From: Fodinibius sp052060035
Lineage (GTDB): Bacteria > Bacteroidota > Rhodothermia > Balneolales > Balneolaceae
DNA: 64,000 bases
Direction of reading: 5' to 3'
NCBI RefSeq assembly: GCF_052060035.1
Contig: NZ_JBPOEA010000010.1
Coordinates: forward strand, 41,186-105,185
Shown here piece after piece: positions 18,015 through 27,207 of the stretch. Numbering within the stretch: the stretch's first letter is position 1; every line of letters begins with the position of its first letter. The notes below the pieces were generated by a model. That model had not been told where the DNA came from, searched no databases, and worked only from the letters and a program-made list of their open reading frames with translations. A program made the translations under genes and the position numbers.

Positions 18015-19163
18015 ATGAACATTATCTACCATTTTACCAATATCCCTTCTCACTATAGGAAGGTCCTTTGGGAAAGATTAGTTGCGAGTGACAAGTTTAG
18101 AGTGGATTTTTTCTTTGGTGATGGTCCGCTTGGTATTAAATTAATTGACTTCAGTGAAAAACCACTTTGTAAGTTTCAAGACAGATTCCATTTTTTAAAA
18201 AATATTTGGTTTAAGAAGTCTATTATTTGGCAGAGTAGAGTTTTGAAAAAATGCATTAATGACAAGATTGATACAGCCATTTTTTTGGGGAATGCTTATT
18301 GCATAACCAATTGGCTTGCAGCATTTATTTGCAAAATTAGAAATATTGAAGTTGTCTTTTGGGGGCATGGAATATACGGAAATGAAAACAGTTTGAAGTT
18401 ATTTTTGAGAAAAACGTTTCTACGCTTAGCTGATAAACTTCTGCTATACGAGCGTAGAGCAAAACAATTATTGGTGAGTGAAGGGTTTAACTCTGATAAA
18501 ATGTATGTTGTGTTTAATTCTTTAGATTATGACACTCAAAAGGAACTAAGGGAAAAGTTTAAAGGAATGGATAAAAATGAAGTTTTTGAATCATTAAAAA
18601 ATCCTGATTTGCCTGTTCTAATATTTATCGGAAGGTTAACCACTATAAAAGAAGTTGATGTCTTAATAGAATCAGTAAATAATATTAACAAAGAGGAAAT
18701 TAATATAAACCTAGTGATAATAGGAGACGGTCCTGAACGAGAAAGGCTAGAGAGATTGAGTTCTAAAGGGGTAGAAGAGAAATGGATTCATTTTGTAGGG
18801 GAATGTTATGAGGAAGAAAAAATTGCACAATATTTATCAGCTGCTGATCTCTGTGTATCACCGGGTAATGTAGGTCTCACGGGAATACATAGTCTAACTT
18901 ATGGCACTCCGGTAGCAACACATGATGATATGGCTAATCAAATGCCGGAGGCGGAAGTAATTAAAGATGGATACAATGGGTTTCTTTTTAAGAAAGGGAG
19001 TGTAGAGGATTTAAAAAGGGAAATTGAATATTGGTTCAAAAGAGATCTTGATGAAATACAATTGTACTCTCAATGTATAGAAGTTATTGATAAGTATTAT
19101 AATCCCGACTACCAGTTAACTGTTTTCGAAAGGATGGTGGAAAATAAACCACCCAGAGTTTAA
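18015..19163 (+). CDS. Family 4 glycosyltransferase
   Basis: The protein has 382 residues. The N-terminus is IIYHFTNIPSHYRKVLWERL, an acceptor-domain start common in GT4 enzymes. The C-terminal donor domain shows LIFIGRLTTIKEVDVLIE, LVIIGDGPERERL and AADLCVSPGNVGLTG followed by HSLTYGTPV. The usual EX7E element is altered to a GNVGLTGIHSLTYG form, seen in a subset of GT4 enzymes. An 87-base gap precedes it. Confidence 0.82.
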   Translation: MNIIYHFTNIPSHYRKVLWERLVASDKFRVDFFFGDGPLGIKLIDFSEKPLCKFQDRFHFLKNIWFKKSIIWQSRVLKKCINDKIDTAIFLGNAYCITNWLAAFICKIRNIEVVFWGHGIYGNENSLKLFLRKTFLRLADKLLLYERRAKQLLVSEGFNSDKMYVVFNSLDYDTQKELREKFKGMDKNEVFESLKNPDLPVLIFIGRLTTIKEVDVLIESVNNINKEEININLVIIGDGPERERLERLSSKGVEEKWIHFVGECYEEEKIAQYLSAADLCVSPGNVGLTGIHSLTYGTPVATHDDMANQMPEAEVIKDGYNGFLFKKGSVEDLKREIEYWFKRDLDEIQLYSQCIEVIDKYYNPDYQLTVFERMVENKPPRV

Positions 19164-19173
19164 GAAAAAAGAT

Positions 19174-20376
19174 ATGACGATGAAATTATTACAAATTAAT
19201 GTTACGGCTAATAGTGGTAGTACTGGTAGGATAGCAGAGAGCATTGGGAACATTTTTTTAAGGAATGAGCATGAGAGTTACATAGCATTTGGGCAAAATG
19301 CTCAGGATAGCCAATCAGAATTAATAAAAATAGGATCTAAGTTAGATAATTATATTCATGGTTTAAAAACACGGTTTTTCGATCGTCATGGATTCGCATC
19401 TAAGAAAGCTACCAAATATTTAATAGGAGAAATTAACAAGATACAACCTGATGCTATTGGCTTACACAATTTGCATGGGTATTACCTTCATTTAGAAGTT
19501 CTTTTTAATTATTTAAAAAACAATCAGCATATACCAGTAGTCTGGACTTTGCATGATTGTTGGCCGTTTACCGGTCATTGTATTCATTTTTCAGATGAAG
19601 GTTGCGAAAAATGGAAAACACATTGTGAAAATTGCCCTTTAACCCATACCTATCCCAAGAGCTTTTTCGATAACAGTCATAAAAACTTTGAAGACAAAAG
19701 AAGGATTTTTACTGGACATTCTAATTTAATAATTGTTACTCCAAGCAGATGGTTGAAAAAGTTAGTTAATAAATCATTCTTAAAGAATTATAAAATAAAG
19801 GTTATTCAAAATGGGGTCGATTTGAAACAGTTTCGTATTTTGAATAAAAGAGAAGCTAATGATAGTAATAAGAAAATTGTTTTAGGGGTAGCCAGTGTAT
19901 GGGAAGAGCGAAAAGGATTAAATGATTTTATAAAGTTAAGTAAAGAACTACCTGTAGAGTATCAAATTGTTTTAATTGGTATTAATAAAAGCCAAAAAAA
20001 GAACCTGCCACAAACTATTAAAGCAATATCCCGTACAGAAGATATATCTGAATTGGTTAAGTGGTATAATCAAGCAGATGTTTTTGTAAACCCCTCCAAA
20101 GAAGAAACTTTTGGCATGGTTACAGCCGAAGCTATGGCTTGTGGAACGCCAGTAGCGGGTTACAACGCAACTGCTACATCAGAATTGGTTAGTAACAGTA
20201 CCGGGAAAGTTGTGAAGCCTGGTGATATAGATAAATTGGCAGAAGCTGTGATTTCTATAACAGATAAAGAGGATAAAAAATACAAAATAAATTGTAGAGA
20301 TCGTGCCGAAACTCTGTTTGATCAGGAAGATCGCTTCACAGATTATTATAATCTTTATCAGAAAGTTTTGAATTAA
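19174..20376 (+). CDS. Family 4 glycosyltransferase, WcaC-like
   Basis: The protein has 400 residues. LLQINVTANSGSTGRIAE at the start, and the WTLHDCWPFTGHCIHF segment with clustered cysteines (CEKWKTHCENCPL), mark the WcaC-like branch of GT4. The donor domain carries VLGVASVWEERKGL and NPSKEETFGMVTAEAMACGTP (EX7E). ATG codons at 19174 and 19180 are both possible starts. It is ten bases after the previous transferase gene. Confidence 0.83.
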   Translation: MTMKLLQINVTANSGSTGRIAESIGNIFLRNEHESYIAFGQNAQDSQSELIKIGSKLDNYIHGLKTRFFDRHGFASKKATKYLIGEINKIQPDAIGLHNLHGYYLHLEVLFNYLKNNQHIPVVWTLHDCWPFTGHCIHFSDEGCEKWKTHCENCPLTHTYPKSFFDNSHKNFEDKRRIFTGHSNLIIVTPSRWLKKLVNKSFLKNYKIKVIQNGVDLKQFRILNKREANDSNKKIVLGVASVWEERKGLNDFIKLSKELPVEYQIVLIGINKSQKKNLPQTIKAISRTEDISELVKWYNQADVFVNPSKEETFGMVTAEAMACGTPVAGYNATATSELVSNSTGKVVKPGDIDKLAEAVISITDKEDKKYKINCRDRAETLFDQEDRFTDYYNLYQKVLN

Positions 20377-20393
20377 GATTGTTCGGTTTTTAA

Positions 20394-21515
20394 ATGATGA
20401 AGAGTTATTATAAAAAAATTTCAAAAGTTATTAGATACTGTTCTATTTATGGATTAAAAAGAACAGTAAATAAAGTTTCAGGTAGGCTTAGGAGATTTAA
20501 TATTTTTAATCCAAAATATCTCAAAAAAGAGCCGAAGATTGGATTAGTAGGTTGTGGTCAATTTCAGTTTTCAACTATTGCTTATTATTTATCCAGAGGA
20601 TGGACAAACAAATTTTCTTTTTGTTACGATATTGATCAAAAGAAATCTAAAACACTGGCTGAATACTATAGTATCCCAGAGGTTCTGGATGAAGAGAACG
20701 AGCTTTATAATCGTAATCGAGAAGATTTGGTTTATATCGCCTCCAATCATGCTTCACATACCCCTTATGCTATTAAATTCTTAAATAACGGGATTGACGT
20801 ATTCTCTGAAAAACCGATATCGGTCTCTTTTGAACAATTTGACCGTTTGTTAGAAGTGCTGGAAAAGTCGAATAACGATTTTTATGTAGGATATAACCGT
20901 CCGTATTCACCTGCAGTTACAGATTTAAGGAATAGATATAATGAATTACATACGGATGAAGGACGGTTTACATTGAATTGTTTTATTTCGGCTCATGATA
21001 TACCAAAAGACCATTGGTATCGTAATCCCCAAGAAGGTACCCGCATTTGTGGCAATGTTGGCCACTGGATAGATTTAATGTTTCATATTTATAATTGGAG
21101 AGATCATATTCCTAAAAAGTATATTGTTCAGATTGCTTATTCAGACCTATCTGAACCGGATGACAATATTACGATATCGATTACCGATGGTATTGGAGAT
21201 CTAACTTCTATAACGATATCAGCTCGCTCCGAACCTTTTGAAGGAATCAATGAAACGATTAACTTTCAATATGATACGCTGATAGCCAAGATCGATGATT
21301 TTCGAAGGATGACTGTTTGGAATGGAGACAAGCTGAATAAAAAGCGGTATTGGCCTAAAGATGTGGGACACAAACGGTCTGTGATGCAACCATTCCGGAA
21401 TGATAATAGGGATTTAAATGAAATCGTTGCTTCTACAGAATTGATGCTACATATTACAGAAATGGTTAGAAACGTAGAAACAGAGAAAGAAATTACATTG
21501 AAAAGAAGTTTATAA
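20394..21515 (+). CDS. Gfo/Idh/MocA-family sugar oxidoreductase
   Basis: The protein has 373 residues. After about 45 basic residues comes the NAD-binding IGLVGCGQFQFS. FSEKPISVSFEQF is the EKP catalytic-lysine motif of the family. GNVGHWIDLMFHIY is the second family block, with the active-site histidine. It probably oxidises or reduces a nucleotide-activated sugar. It abuts the bi-domain oxidoreductase (one-base spacing), whose C-terminal half belongs to the same family, so the two likely act in one pathway. Two adjacent ATG codons begin the gene. Confidence 0.83.
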   Translation: MMKSYYKKISKVIRYCSIYGLKRTVNKVSGRLRRFNIFNPKYLKKEPKIGLVGCGQFQFSTIAYYLSRGWTNKFSFCYDIDQKKSKTLAEYYSIPEVLDEENELYNRNREDLVYIASNHASHTPYAIKFLNNGIDVFSEKPISVSFEQFDRLLEVLEKSNNDFYVGYNRPYSPAVTDLRNRYNELHTDEGRFTLNCFISAHDIPKDHWYRNPQEGTRICGNVGHWIDLMFHIYNWRDHIPKKYIVQIAYSDLSEPDDNITISITDGIGDLTSITISARSEPFEGINETINFQYDTLIAKIDDFRRMTVWNGDKLNKKRYWPKDVGHKRSVMQPFRNDNRDLNEIVASTELMLHITEMVRNVETEKEITLKRSL

Positions 21516-23690
21516 ATGCGCCAAATAATTCAGGATCTCAAATCAGGAGAAACGATATTAGAAGAAGTACCTACTCCGAGAGTGGGGGCTGGCAAAGTAT
21601 TAATTAAAACCCACCGGAGCCTTGTTTCTTTAGGCACCGAAAAGATGCTGGTCAATTTTGGTCAGGCCAACCTATTAGAGAAAGCCCGCCAGCAGCCTGA
21701 AAAAGTCAAACAGGTTATCGATAAAATGAAAACCGATGGTATCAAGCCAACCTTCGAGGCTGTATTCCGCAAGTTGGATACCCCACTGCCGCTGGGCTAC
21801 AGCCAGGCGGGAGAAGTAATTGCCGTAGGAAAGGGAGTTACCGAATTTCAGATCGGTGACCGCGTGATCTCCAACGGCAATCATGCTGAGATTGTGTCTG
21901 TTCCTAAGAACCTGGTTGCTAAAATTCCTGTTGGTGTTACCTACGACGAAGCCGCCTTTACGGTAGTGGGAGCTATCGGCCTGCAGGGCATTCGTCTTAT
22001 AGAACCTACCTTTGGAGAAAACGTAGTAGTCTTAGGACTGGGATTAATAGGGTTAATATCGGCTCAGCTTTTGAAAGCTAACGGATGTGATGTGATAGGG
22101 TTGGATCTTGATCAAGAAAAAGTTGAACGAGCTCGTTCATATGGAATTACAGCGATCAATTCCGGTCAACAAGACGCTGTTAAGTTTGTAAAAAAGAAGA
22201 ATGGGGATATTGGAGCTGATGCGGTGTTGATTACCGCCAGTACAAAGTCCAATGCTGTTATTAAACAGGCAGCCAATATGAGTCGCAAGCGTGGGCGTAT
22301 TGTGCTGGTGGGGGTCGTGGGATTGGATATTGACCGATCGGACTTTTATGAAAAGGAACTGAGTTTTCAGGTGAGTTGTTCCTATGGTCCGGGTCGTTAT
22401 GATGAAGAGTATGAACAGAAAGGTAAAGATTATCCGTTGCCGTATGTGCGATGGACAGAGAAGCGGAATTTCCAGGCGGTGCTGCGAGCCATGGCAGAAG
22501 GGCAGTTGGATGTGGAGTCGCTGATAACCGAGCGCGTGCCGCTGGAGGATTATGAGGAGATTTATGGGGATATGGATGGGATGGATAGCATCGCTTCTAT
22601 CCTGGAGTATCCATTGAAGACGGAGGATTCTCAGGAATACACTGAGGGCGCAGAGAAAAATAATAGAACGATTAAAGTAGGTGATATTTCTTTTGAGGGG
22701 GGGACGGGTACGATGGCCGTAATAGGCGCAGGTAATTTTACCCAGGCGATGATTATGCCATCTCTTAAGGATGCCGGTGCAACAGTGAAGTACATTGTTA
22801 GTTCTGGCGGATTGTCTTCTACTACTCTTGCCAAGAAATATGATGTGCCAAACAGCTCTACTGACTTGGAGGCGGTGCTGATTGATGATGAAGTAGATGG
22901 TGTGCTGGTTACCACGCGTCATAACCTGCATGCGGGAATGACAGTGCAGGCTCTGAAGGCTGGCAAGCAGGTTTTCGTTGAAAAACCCTTGGCACTGAAA
23001 GAAGAAGAACTGGATGAGATTATAGAAGCCGTTGAGGAAACAGCTAATACAGTAACCGTTGGATTTAATCGCCGTTTTTCTTCTCATGCCGAGAAGATGA
23101 AAGAGCTGGTGGGACAACAACCGGGTCCGATGAATGTGATTGCAACGATGAATGCGGGACATATCCCTGCGGACGTTTGGGTGCACGATCCCGAGGTTGG
23201 TGGAGGACGTATCATAGGGGAGGCGTGTCATTATGTGGATTTGATTACCTATCTGACCGGTTCAAGGGTAACGGAAGTGAGCATGCAGGCGATGGGTACT
23301 AATCCCAAAGAAAATACGGATAATGCGTCTATTCATTTAAAGTATGAGAACGGTTCGCTGGGCGTGATCAATTATTTTGCCAATGGGAATAAGTCTTATT
23401 CAAAAGAGCGTGTTGAAGTATATCATCAGGAAAGAAATTTGATCATGGACAACTTCCGGAAGCTCTATGGTTATGGGTTTGATGATAGTTTTTTCAGTTT
23501 GAGTAATAAAGTGTTAAGCACGAAGCAGGACAAAGGACACAAGAATCAATTCAATTTATTGACCAAGCGTTGGAAAGAGGGTGGAGAACCTTTGATTCCC
23601 TTCGATGAAATCGTCAACACGACTCGCGCTACCTTTGCTGCTATCGAAAGCCTCAAACAAGGCAAGTGGATTCAAATGATTAACCGCTAA
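21516..23690 (+). CDS. Bi-domain oxidoreductase: alcohol dehydrogenase fused to Gfo/Idh
   Basis: The fusion has 724 residues. Residues 1-370 form a medium-chain dehydrogenase/reductase (GYSQAGEVIAVG, VVVLGLGLIGLISAQLL). Residues about 390-724 form a Gfo/Idh domain (MAVIGAGNFTQAM, VFVEKPLALKEEEL, GEACHYVDLITYLTG). Such bi-domain proteins recur in polysaccharide loci next to a heparinase-like gene and WecB, as here. The last codons (MINR and stop) lie inside the left arm of a dispersed inverted repeat (23680-23712), so the extreme C-terminus may have been altered by its insertion. Base composition is less AT-rich than the upstream genes. Confidence 0.85.
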   Translation: MRQIIQDLKSGETILEEVPTPRVGAGKVLIKTHRSLVSLGTEKMLVNFGQANLLEKARQQPEKVKQVIDKMKTDGIKPTFEAVFRKLDTPLPLGYSQAGEVIAVGKGVTEFQIGDRVISNGNHAEIVSVPKNLVAKIPVGVTYDEAAFTVVGAIGLQGIRLIEPTFGENVVVLGLGLIGLISAQLLKANGCDVIGLDLDQEKVERARSYGITAINSGQQDAVKFVKKKNGDIGADAVLITASTKSNAVIKQAANMSRKRGRIVLVGVVGLDIDRSDFYEKELSFQVSCSYGPGRYDEEYEQKGKDYPLPYVRWTEKRNFQAVLRAMAEGQLDVESLITERVPLEDYEEIYGDMDGMDSIASILEYPLKTEDSQEYTEGAEKNNRTIKVGDISFEGGTGTMAVIGAGNFTQAMIMPSLKDAGATVKYIVSSGGLSSTTLAKKYDVPNSSTDLEAVLIDDEVDGVLVTTRHNLHAGMTVQALKAGKQVFVEKPLALKEEELDEIIEAVEETANTVTVGFNRRFSSHAEKMKELVGQQPGPMNVIATMNAGHIPADVWVHDPEVGGGRIIGEACHYVDLITYLTGSRVTEVSMQAMGTNPKENTDNASIHLKYENGSLGVINYFANGNKSYSKERVEVYHQERNLIMDNFRKLYGYGFDDSFFSLSNKVLSTKQDKGHKNQFNLLTKRWKEGGEPLIPFDEIVNTTRATFAAIESLKQGKWIQMINR

Positions 23691-24183
23691 GGACACGGAG
23701 AACACAAAGAAAGGTGTATCTTAGTGCCCTTTGTGAACTTCTTTGTAAATTGAACATATGGATGAAGAAAACAGAATAGCATCAAATATTGTAAATGCTA
23801 CAATAGAGATTCATCGGGAATTAGGTCCGGGATTGCTTGAATACGCTTATCAGGCTGTATTGGCTCACTTCCTATTAAAAGAAGGCTATAAAGTAGAAAT
23901 AGAAAAGCCACAGCCAGTCTATTTTGATGGAGAAAAATTAGATGTGGGTTATAGACTGGATTTGTTAATCAATGAGAAGGTAATTGATGAACTTAAAGCA
24001 GTTGAAGAGTTGAATAGAATACACATGGCACAAGTCCTGACCTATTTAAAATTATCAGAATGTCGTTTGGGGCTGTTATTAAATTTTAATGTAGAGTTAA
24101 TGAAGCACGGGATTAAACGCGTGATATTGTAACTACAAAGAACACAAGATAAATTTAGTGTTCTTTGTGTCCTCAGTGGTTAA
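23680..24183. mobile_element. GxxExxY gene bounded by inverted repeat arms
   Basis: The left arm at 23680-23702 (TTAACCGCTAAGGACAC and following) and the right arm at 24161-24183, read on the other strand (TTAACCACTGAGGACAC), match over 23 bases with four differences. Each arm also carries part of a shorter inner hairpin (ACACAAAGAA against TTTGTG; ACAAAGAACAC against GTGTTCTTTGT). The GxxExxY gene lies between them. A gene-free hairpin of the same family lies at about 25863-25933. The unit behaves like an insertion between two genes of one operon. No transposase is encoded. Confidence 0.6.
23758..24132 (+). CDS. GxxExxY family protein
   Basis: The protein has 124 residues. The name-giving motif is present at residues 23-29 (G-L-L-E-Y-A-Y within RELGPGLLEYAYQ). 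The second half contains DLLINEKVIDELKAVEEL, a D-X-E-X-K-like arrangement seen in PD-(D/E)XK nuclease folds, but catalytic activity is not established. The biological role of the family is unknown to me. It sits inside inverted repeat arms between two polysaccharide genes with which it has no obvious functional link. Confidence 0.85.
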   Translation: MDEENRIASNIVNATIEIHRELGPGLLEYAYQAVLAHFLLKEGYKVEIEKPQPVYFDGEKLDVGYRLDLLINEKVIDELKAVEELNRIHMAQVLTYLKLSECRLGLLLNFNVELMKHGIKRVIL

Positions 24184-24190
24184 ACAAAAA

Positions 24191-25855
24191 ATGTTAAAAA
24201 AGTTAGGACTTTATTATAGGACGATTAAGCATCTCAAACCGATCCAGATTCGGTACCGCCACTGGTATATATTCCGCGATAAATTCCGCAACCTCACCGG
24301 CCACACCTACCCACTATCGATCCCCAAAAAGGGAAATAACCTTGAACTAGAGCAGGGAATCCAACTTCAAATTTCCAGCTTCAAGCCTCCAAAAGTGTTT
24401 ACCTTTCTAAATCAATCTTACTCCTTCGAAGGTGCAATTGGTTGGAACTTCAGCAAATATGGCAAATTGTGGGCTTACAATCTCAACTACTTCGATTACC
24501 TTCATCAGCCCAATATTACTAAAGAAGAAGGATTAGAGTTAGTCAGGAGATTTCTAGAACAAGTTGATAACAATCGAGAGGGACTTGAACCTTATCCCAT
24601 CTCCTTACGTGGTATCAACTGGATTAAGTTTCTGAGTAAATATAATATTAAGGACAAACAAATAGATGCGAGTCTGTATGCCCAATATCAAATGCTATTG
24701 GATAACCTGGAATACCACCTACTGGGGAACCATCTGTTAGAAAACGGATGCAGTTTACTATTTGGAGCATATTACTTCCAAGATAAAGAACTGTATAATA
24801 AAGCAGAGCAGATTTTAGTTGATCACCTACAAGAACAAGTATTAGAAGACGGCGGTCATTTTGAGCGATCAACGATGTATCACTGTATACTGCTTGAGCG
24901 GTTGATGGATTGTTATAATTTGGTGGTGAGCAATGACTGGAGAGACGATACTGGATTGGGGAAAAAGCTTAAAAATAAAATTGAGCTTATGCTTGGATGG
25001 TTGGAACAGATGACCGTTGACCGACGACAGGAGACAGAAGACAGCGAGGAATCATTCGTAAACGGTCCTCTGTCTTCTGTCAAAGAACTGCCGTTATTAA
25101 ATGATGGCGCGAAGGGCATTGGTCCGAGTCCCGAAGAACTATTTGAGTACGCTAATCGGTTGGAGATAACAGCTAAGCCTGTAGAGCTATCAGAAAGTGG
25201 ATATCGTAAATTTAAGACAGAGAATTTTGAGCTGATTTGTGATGTAGGAGAGATTGGGCCAGATTATCAGCCGGGTCATGCCCACAGCGATACTTTTTCT
25301 TTTGCGTTATATATGGATGGTAAGCCGGTTATTATCGATCCCGGTATATCAACCTATAAAGATAATGATCGCCGTCAGTTAGAGCGGTCAACGGCTTTTC
25401 ATAATACGGTTCAGTTTGAGGATAAGGAGCAGTCGGAAGTATGGAGTGCTTTTCGGGTGGGGCGTCGGGCAAGAGTTGATGTTAAGGCTGAGGATAATAG
25501 GGAATTGGTTGCAGTGCATGATGGATACCGGCCTTGGAAAATTACTCACGAACGGAAATGGTTGGTGAAGGAAGATTATATATATATTGAAGATCGTTTA
25601 ATCGGAATAGAGGATGCCACAGGAAAGTTTTATATACATTTTCATCCTTCGCTTTTAGGTGAGGTGTCGGTTGCGGATAGTTGCGTAAAAGTCGGTGTAA
25701 TTAATATAGAATTCGAATCGGCTGATAAGATAAAAAAGTATAGCTATGATTGCCCCAACGGTTATAATCAGTATATTATGGCCCCCAAAATTGAAGTGCA
25801 GTTTGTTAGCGAATTAGAATCGAGAATTTCATTGAACATAGAGGATACGGAGTGA
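24191..25855 (+). CDS. Heparinase II/III-like protein
   Basis: The protein has 554 residues. An alpha/alpha toroid occupies roughly residues 1-330 (LRGINWIKFLSKY, EDGGHFERSTMYHCILLERL), followed by a beta-sandwich beginning PGHAHSDTFSFALYM. This matches the heparinase II/III lyase family. In glycan gene clusters these proteins may cleave or modify the nascent polymer. No signal peptide is visible. The ATG at 24191 is preferred to the GTG at 24158, which lies in the right arm of the inserted repeat. Residues about 274-298 are encoded by a palindrome-containing insert (25012-25085), which the usual family lacks in my judgement. Confidence 0.82.
   Translation: MLKKLGLYYRTIKHLKPIQIRYRHWYIFRDKFRNLTGHTYPLSIPKKGNNLELEQGIQLQISSFKPPKVFTFLNQSYSFEGAIGWNFSKYGKLWAYNLNYFDYLHQPNITKEEGLELVRRFLEQVDNNREGLEPYPISLRGINWIKFLSKYNIKDKQIDASLYAQYQMLLDNLEYHLLGNHLLENGCSLLFGAYYFQDKELYNKAEQILVDHLQEQVLEDGGHFERSTMYHCILLERLMDCYNLVVSNDWRDDTGLGKKLKNKIELMLGWLEQMTVDRRQETEDSEESFVNGPLSSVKELPLLNDGAKGIGPSPEELFEYANRLEITAKPVELSESGYRKFKTENFELICDVGEIGPDYQPGHAHSDTFSFALYMDGKPVIIDPGISTYKDNDRRQLERSTAFHNTVQFEDKEQSEVWSAFRVGRRARVDVKAEDNRELVAVHDGYRPWKITHERKWLVKEDYIYIEDRLIGIEDATGKFYIHFHPSLLGEVSVADSCVKVGVINIEFESADKIKKYSYDCPNGYNQYIMAPKIEVQFVSELESRISLNIEDTE
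25012..25085. repeat. In-frame palindromic repeat inside the heparinase-like gene
   Basis: GACAGAAGACAG at 25033-25044 is the perfect reverse complement of CTGTCTTCTGTC at 25070-25081. It is flanked by GACCG at the left and CGGTC inside the right arm. The reading frame stays open and encodes a polar, charged stretch (RRQETEDSEES) unlike the surrounding toroid helices. Confidence 0.65.
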
Positions 25856-25862
25856 TAATTGA

Positions 25863-25933
25863 ACACAGAGTTCACAGAGAAAAAATAAACTTTGTTCTTT
25901 GTGACTTCTGTGAGTACTCTGAGTCAGAAACAT
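25863..25933. repeat. Hairpin of the CACAGAG/CTCTG family
   Basis: ACACAGAGTTCACAGAG and the right side CTTTGTTCTTTGTGACTTCTGTGAG form a long imperfect stem. It is the gene-free relative of the arms that bound the GxxExxY gene, and it separates the heparinase-like gene from the next glycosyltransferase gene. Confidence 0.65.
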
Positions 25934-25934
25934 T

Positions 25935-27158
25935 ATGAACATATTATTCATCACTGATAATTTTCCGCCGGAGGTAAATGCCCCGGCAACCCGTACTTAT
26001 GAACATTGCAAGGAATGGGTTGGCGAAGGTCACGAAGTAACCGTTATCACATGTGCACCGAACTTTCCGCAGGGCAAGGTGTATGAGGGATATCAAAATA
26101 ATTGGCACGAGAAAGAAGAGGTTGATTGTATTGAGGTGATTCGAGTGTGGAGTTATATTACGTCTAATGAGGGATTTTTAAAGCGAACGTTAGATTATTT
26201 TAGCTTCGCCGTCACCTCATTTTGGTCAGGTTTATTCCAGAAGTCAGATATTATTATTGCTACTTCTCCCCAATTTTTTACGACATGGTCGGGATGGGCG
26301 TTATCAAAATTTAAAGGCAAGCCCTGGGTTTTTGAGGTTCGTGATTTATGGCCTGAGTCGATCAAAACGGTTGGTGCATTGGAAGATGGGGTTGTTTATA
26401 ATATTCTGGAAAGTATTGAACTTTTTCTATATCGAAGTGCCGATAAGGTTATTCCTGTAACGGATGCTTTTAAGAAGAATTTGAGTGACCGTGGTATAAG
26501 TCCAAGTAAACAATTGGTTATACCTAATGGTTCTAATTTAGAGCTTTTTGATCTTAATGCGAGTGACGGTGGTGCTGTTCGTGAGGAGTTAGGACTCAAT
26601 AATAAATTCATTATCGGTTATGTGGGTACACACGGAATGGCTCACAATTTAGATTTTATTTTAGAATGTGCCGGAGAAATTGAAGATCCCGATACCCACT
26701 TTCTTTTTATTGGGGATGGATCAGAAAAAGAGAATCTGCTGAAAATTGCTGATGAAGAACAGCTCAAAAATGTAACCTTTGTAGATCCTATTCCAAAAAA
26801 CAAGGTTCCTGATTATCTTGATGCTGTTGATGTTTCCTTAGTTCCTCTTAAAAAGTCAGATACCTTTAAGACTGTGATTCCATCAAAAATATTTGAAGCG
26901 GCTTCGATGGAGTTGCCTATTTTACTTGGAGTAGAGGGACAGGCGCAGGAAATTATTAAAGAATACGAAGCGGGTATCTGTTTTGAACCAGAAAACAAGG
27001 ATGATTTTTTAGAAAAGCTTAGTTTACTTAAGCAAGACAAAAAATTATATAAAAGTGCTTCGCAGAATGGAGCAAAGCTAGCCAAAGCTTATGACCGTAA
27101 AATGTTAGCCCAAAAGATGCTTAACGAGCTCAAAAAGATAGCTGAAAATAAGTTATAA
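25935..27158 (+). CDS. Family 4 glycosyltransferase, WbuB-like
   Basis: The protein has 407 residues. It starts MNILFITDNFPPEVNAPATRTYEH, the signature of the WbuB/WcaI-like group, with PWVFEVRDLWPESI and IPNGSNLELF later. The donor domain has IGYVGTHGMAHNLD and VPSKIFEAASMELP. Enzymes of this branch often act late in repeat-unit assembly and are commonly found beside wecB, as here. The sugar transferred is unknown. Base composition is intermediate between the AT-rich upstream block and wecB. Confidence 0.85.
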   Translation: MNILFITDNFPPEVNAPATRTYEHCKEWVGEGHEVTVITCAPNFPQGKVYEGYQNNWHEKEEVDCIEVIRVWSYITSNEGFLKRTLDYFSFAVTSFWSGLFQKSDIIIATSPQFFTTWSGWALSKFKGKPWVFEVRDLWPESIKTVGALEDGVVYNILESIELFLYRSADKVIPVTDAFKKNLSDRGISPSKQLVIPNGSNLELFDLNASDGGAVREELGLNNKFIIGYVGTHGMAHNLDFILECAGEIEDPDTHFLFIGDGSEKENLLKIADEEQLKNVTFVDPIPKNKVPDYLDAVDVSLVPLKKSDTFKTVIPSKIFEAASMELPILLGVEGQAQEIIKEYEAGICFEPENKDDFLEKLSLLKQDKKLYKSASQNGAKLAKAYDRKMLAQKMLNELKKIAENKL

Positions 27159-27207
27159 TTAGATACTTTACACTTAAAACTTTTGACTTAATAACTAAGA
27201 TTTATTT

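Noticed and set aside
22137..23231. Long antisense open frame (364 codons) opposite the bi-domain oxidoreductase gene
   Set aside because: The plus-strand frame has complete MDR and Gfo/Idh motifs. The antisense translation is rich in His, Arg, Ile and Thr in no recognisable pattern.
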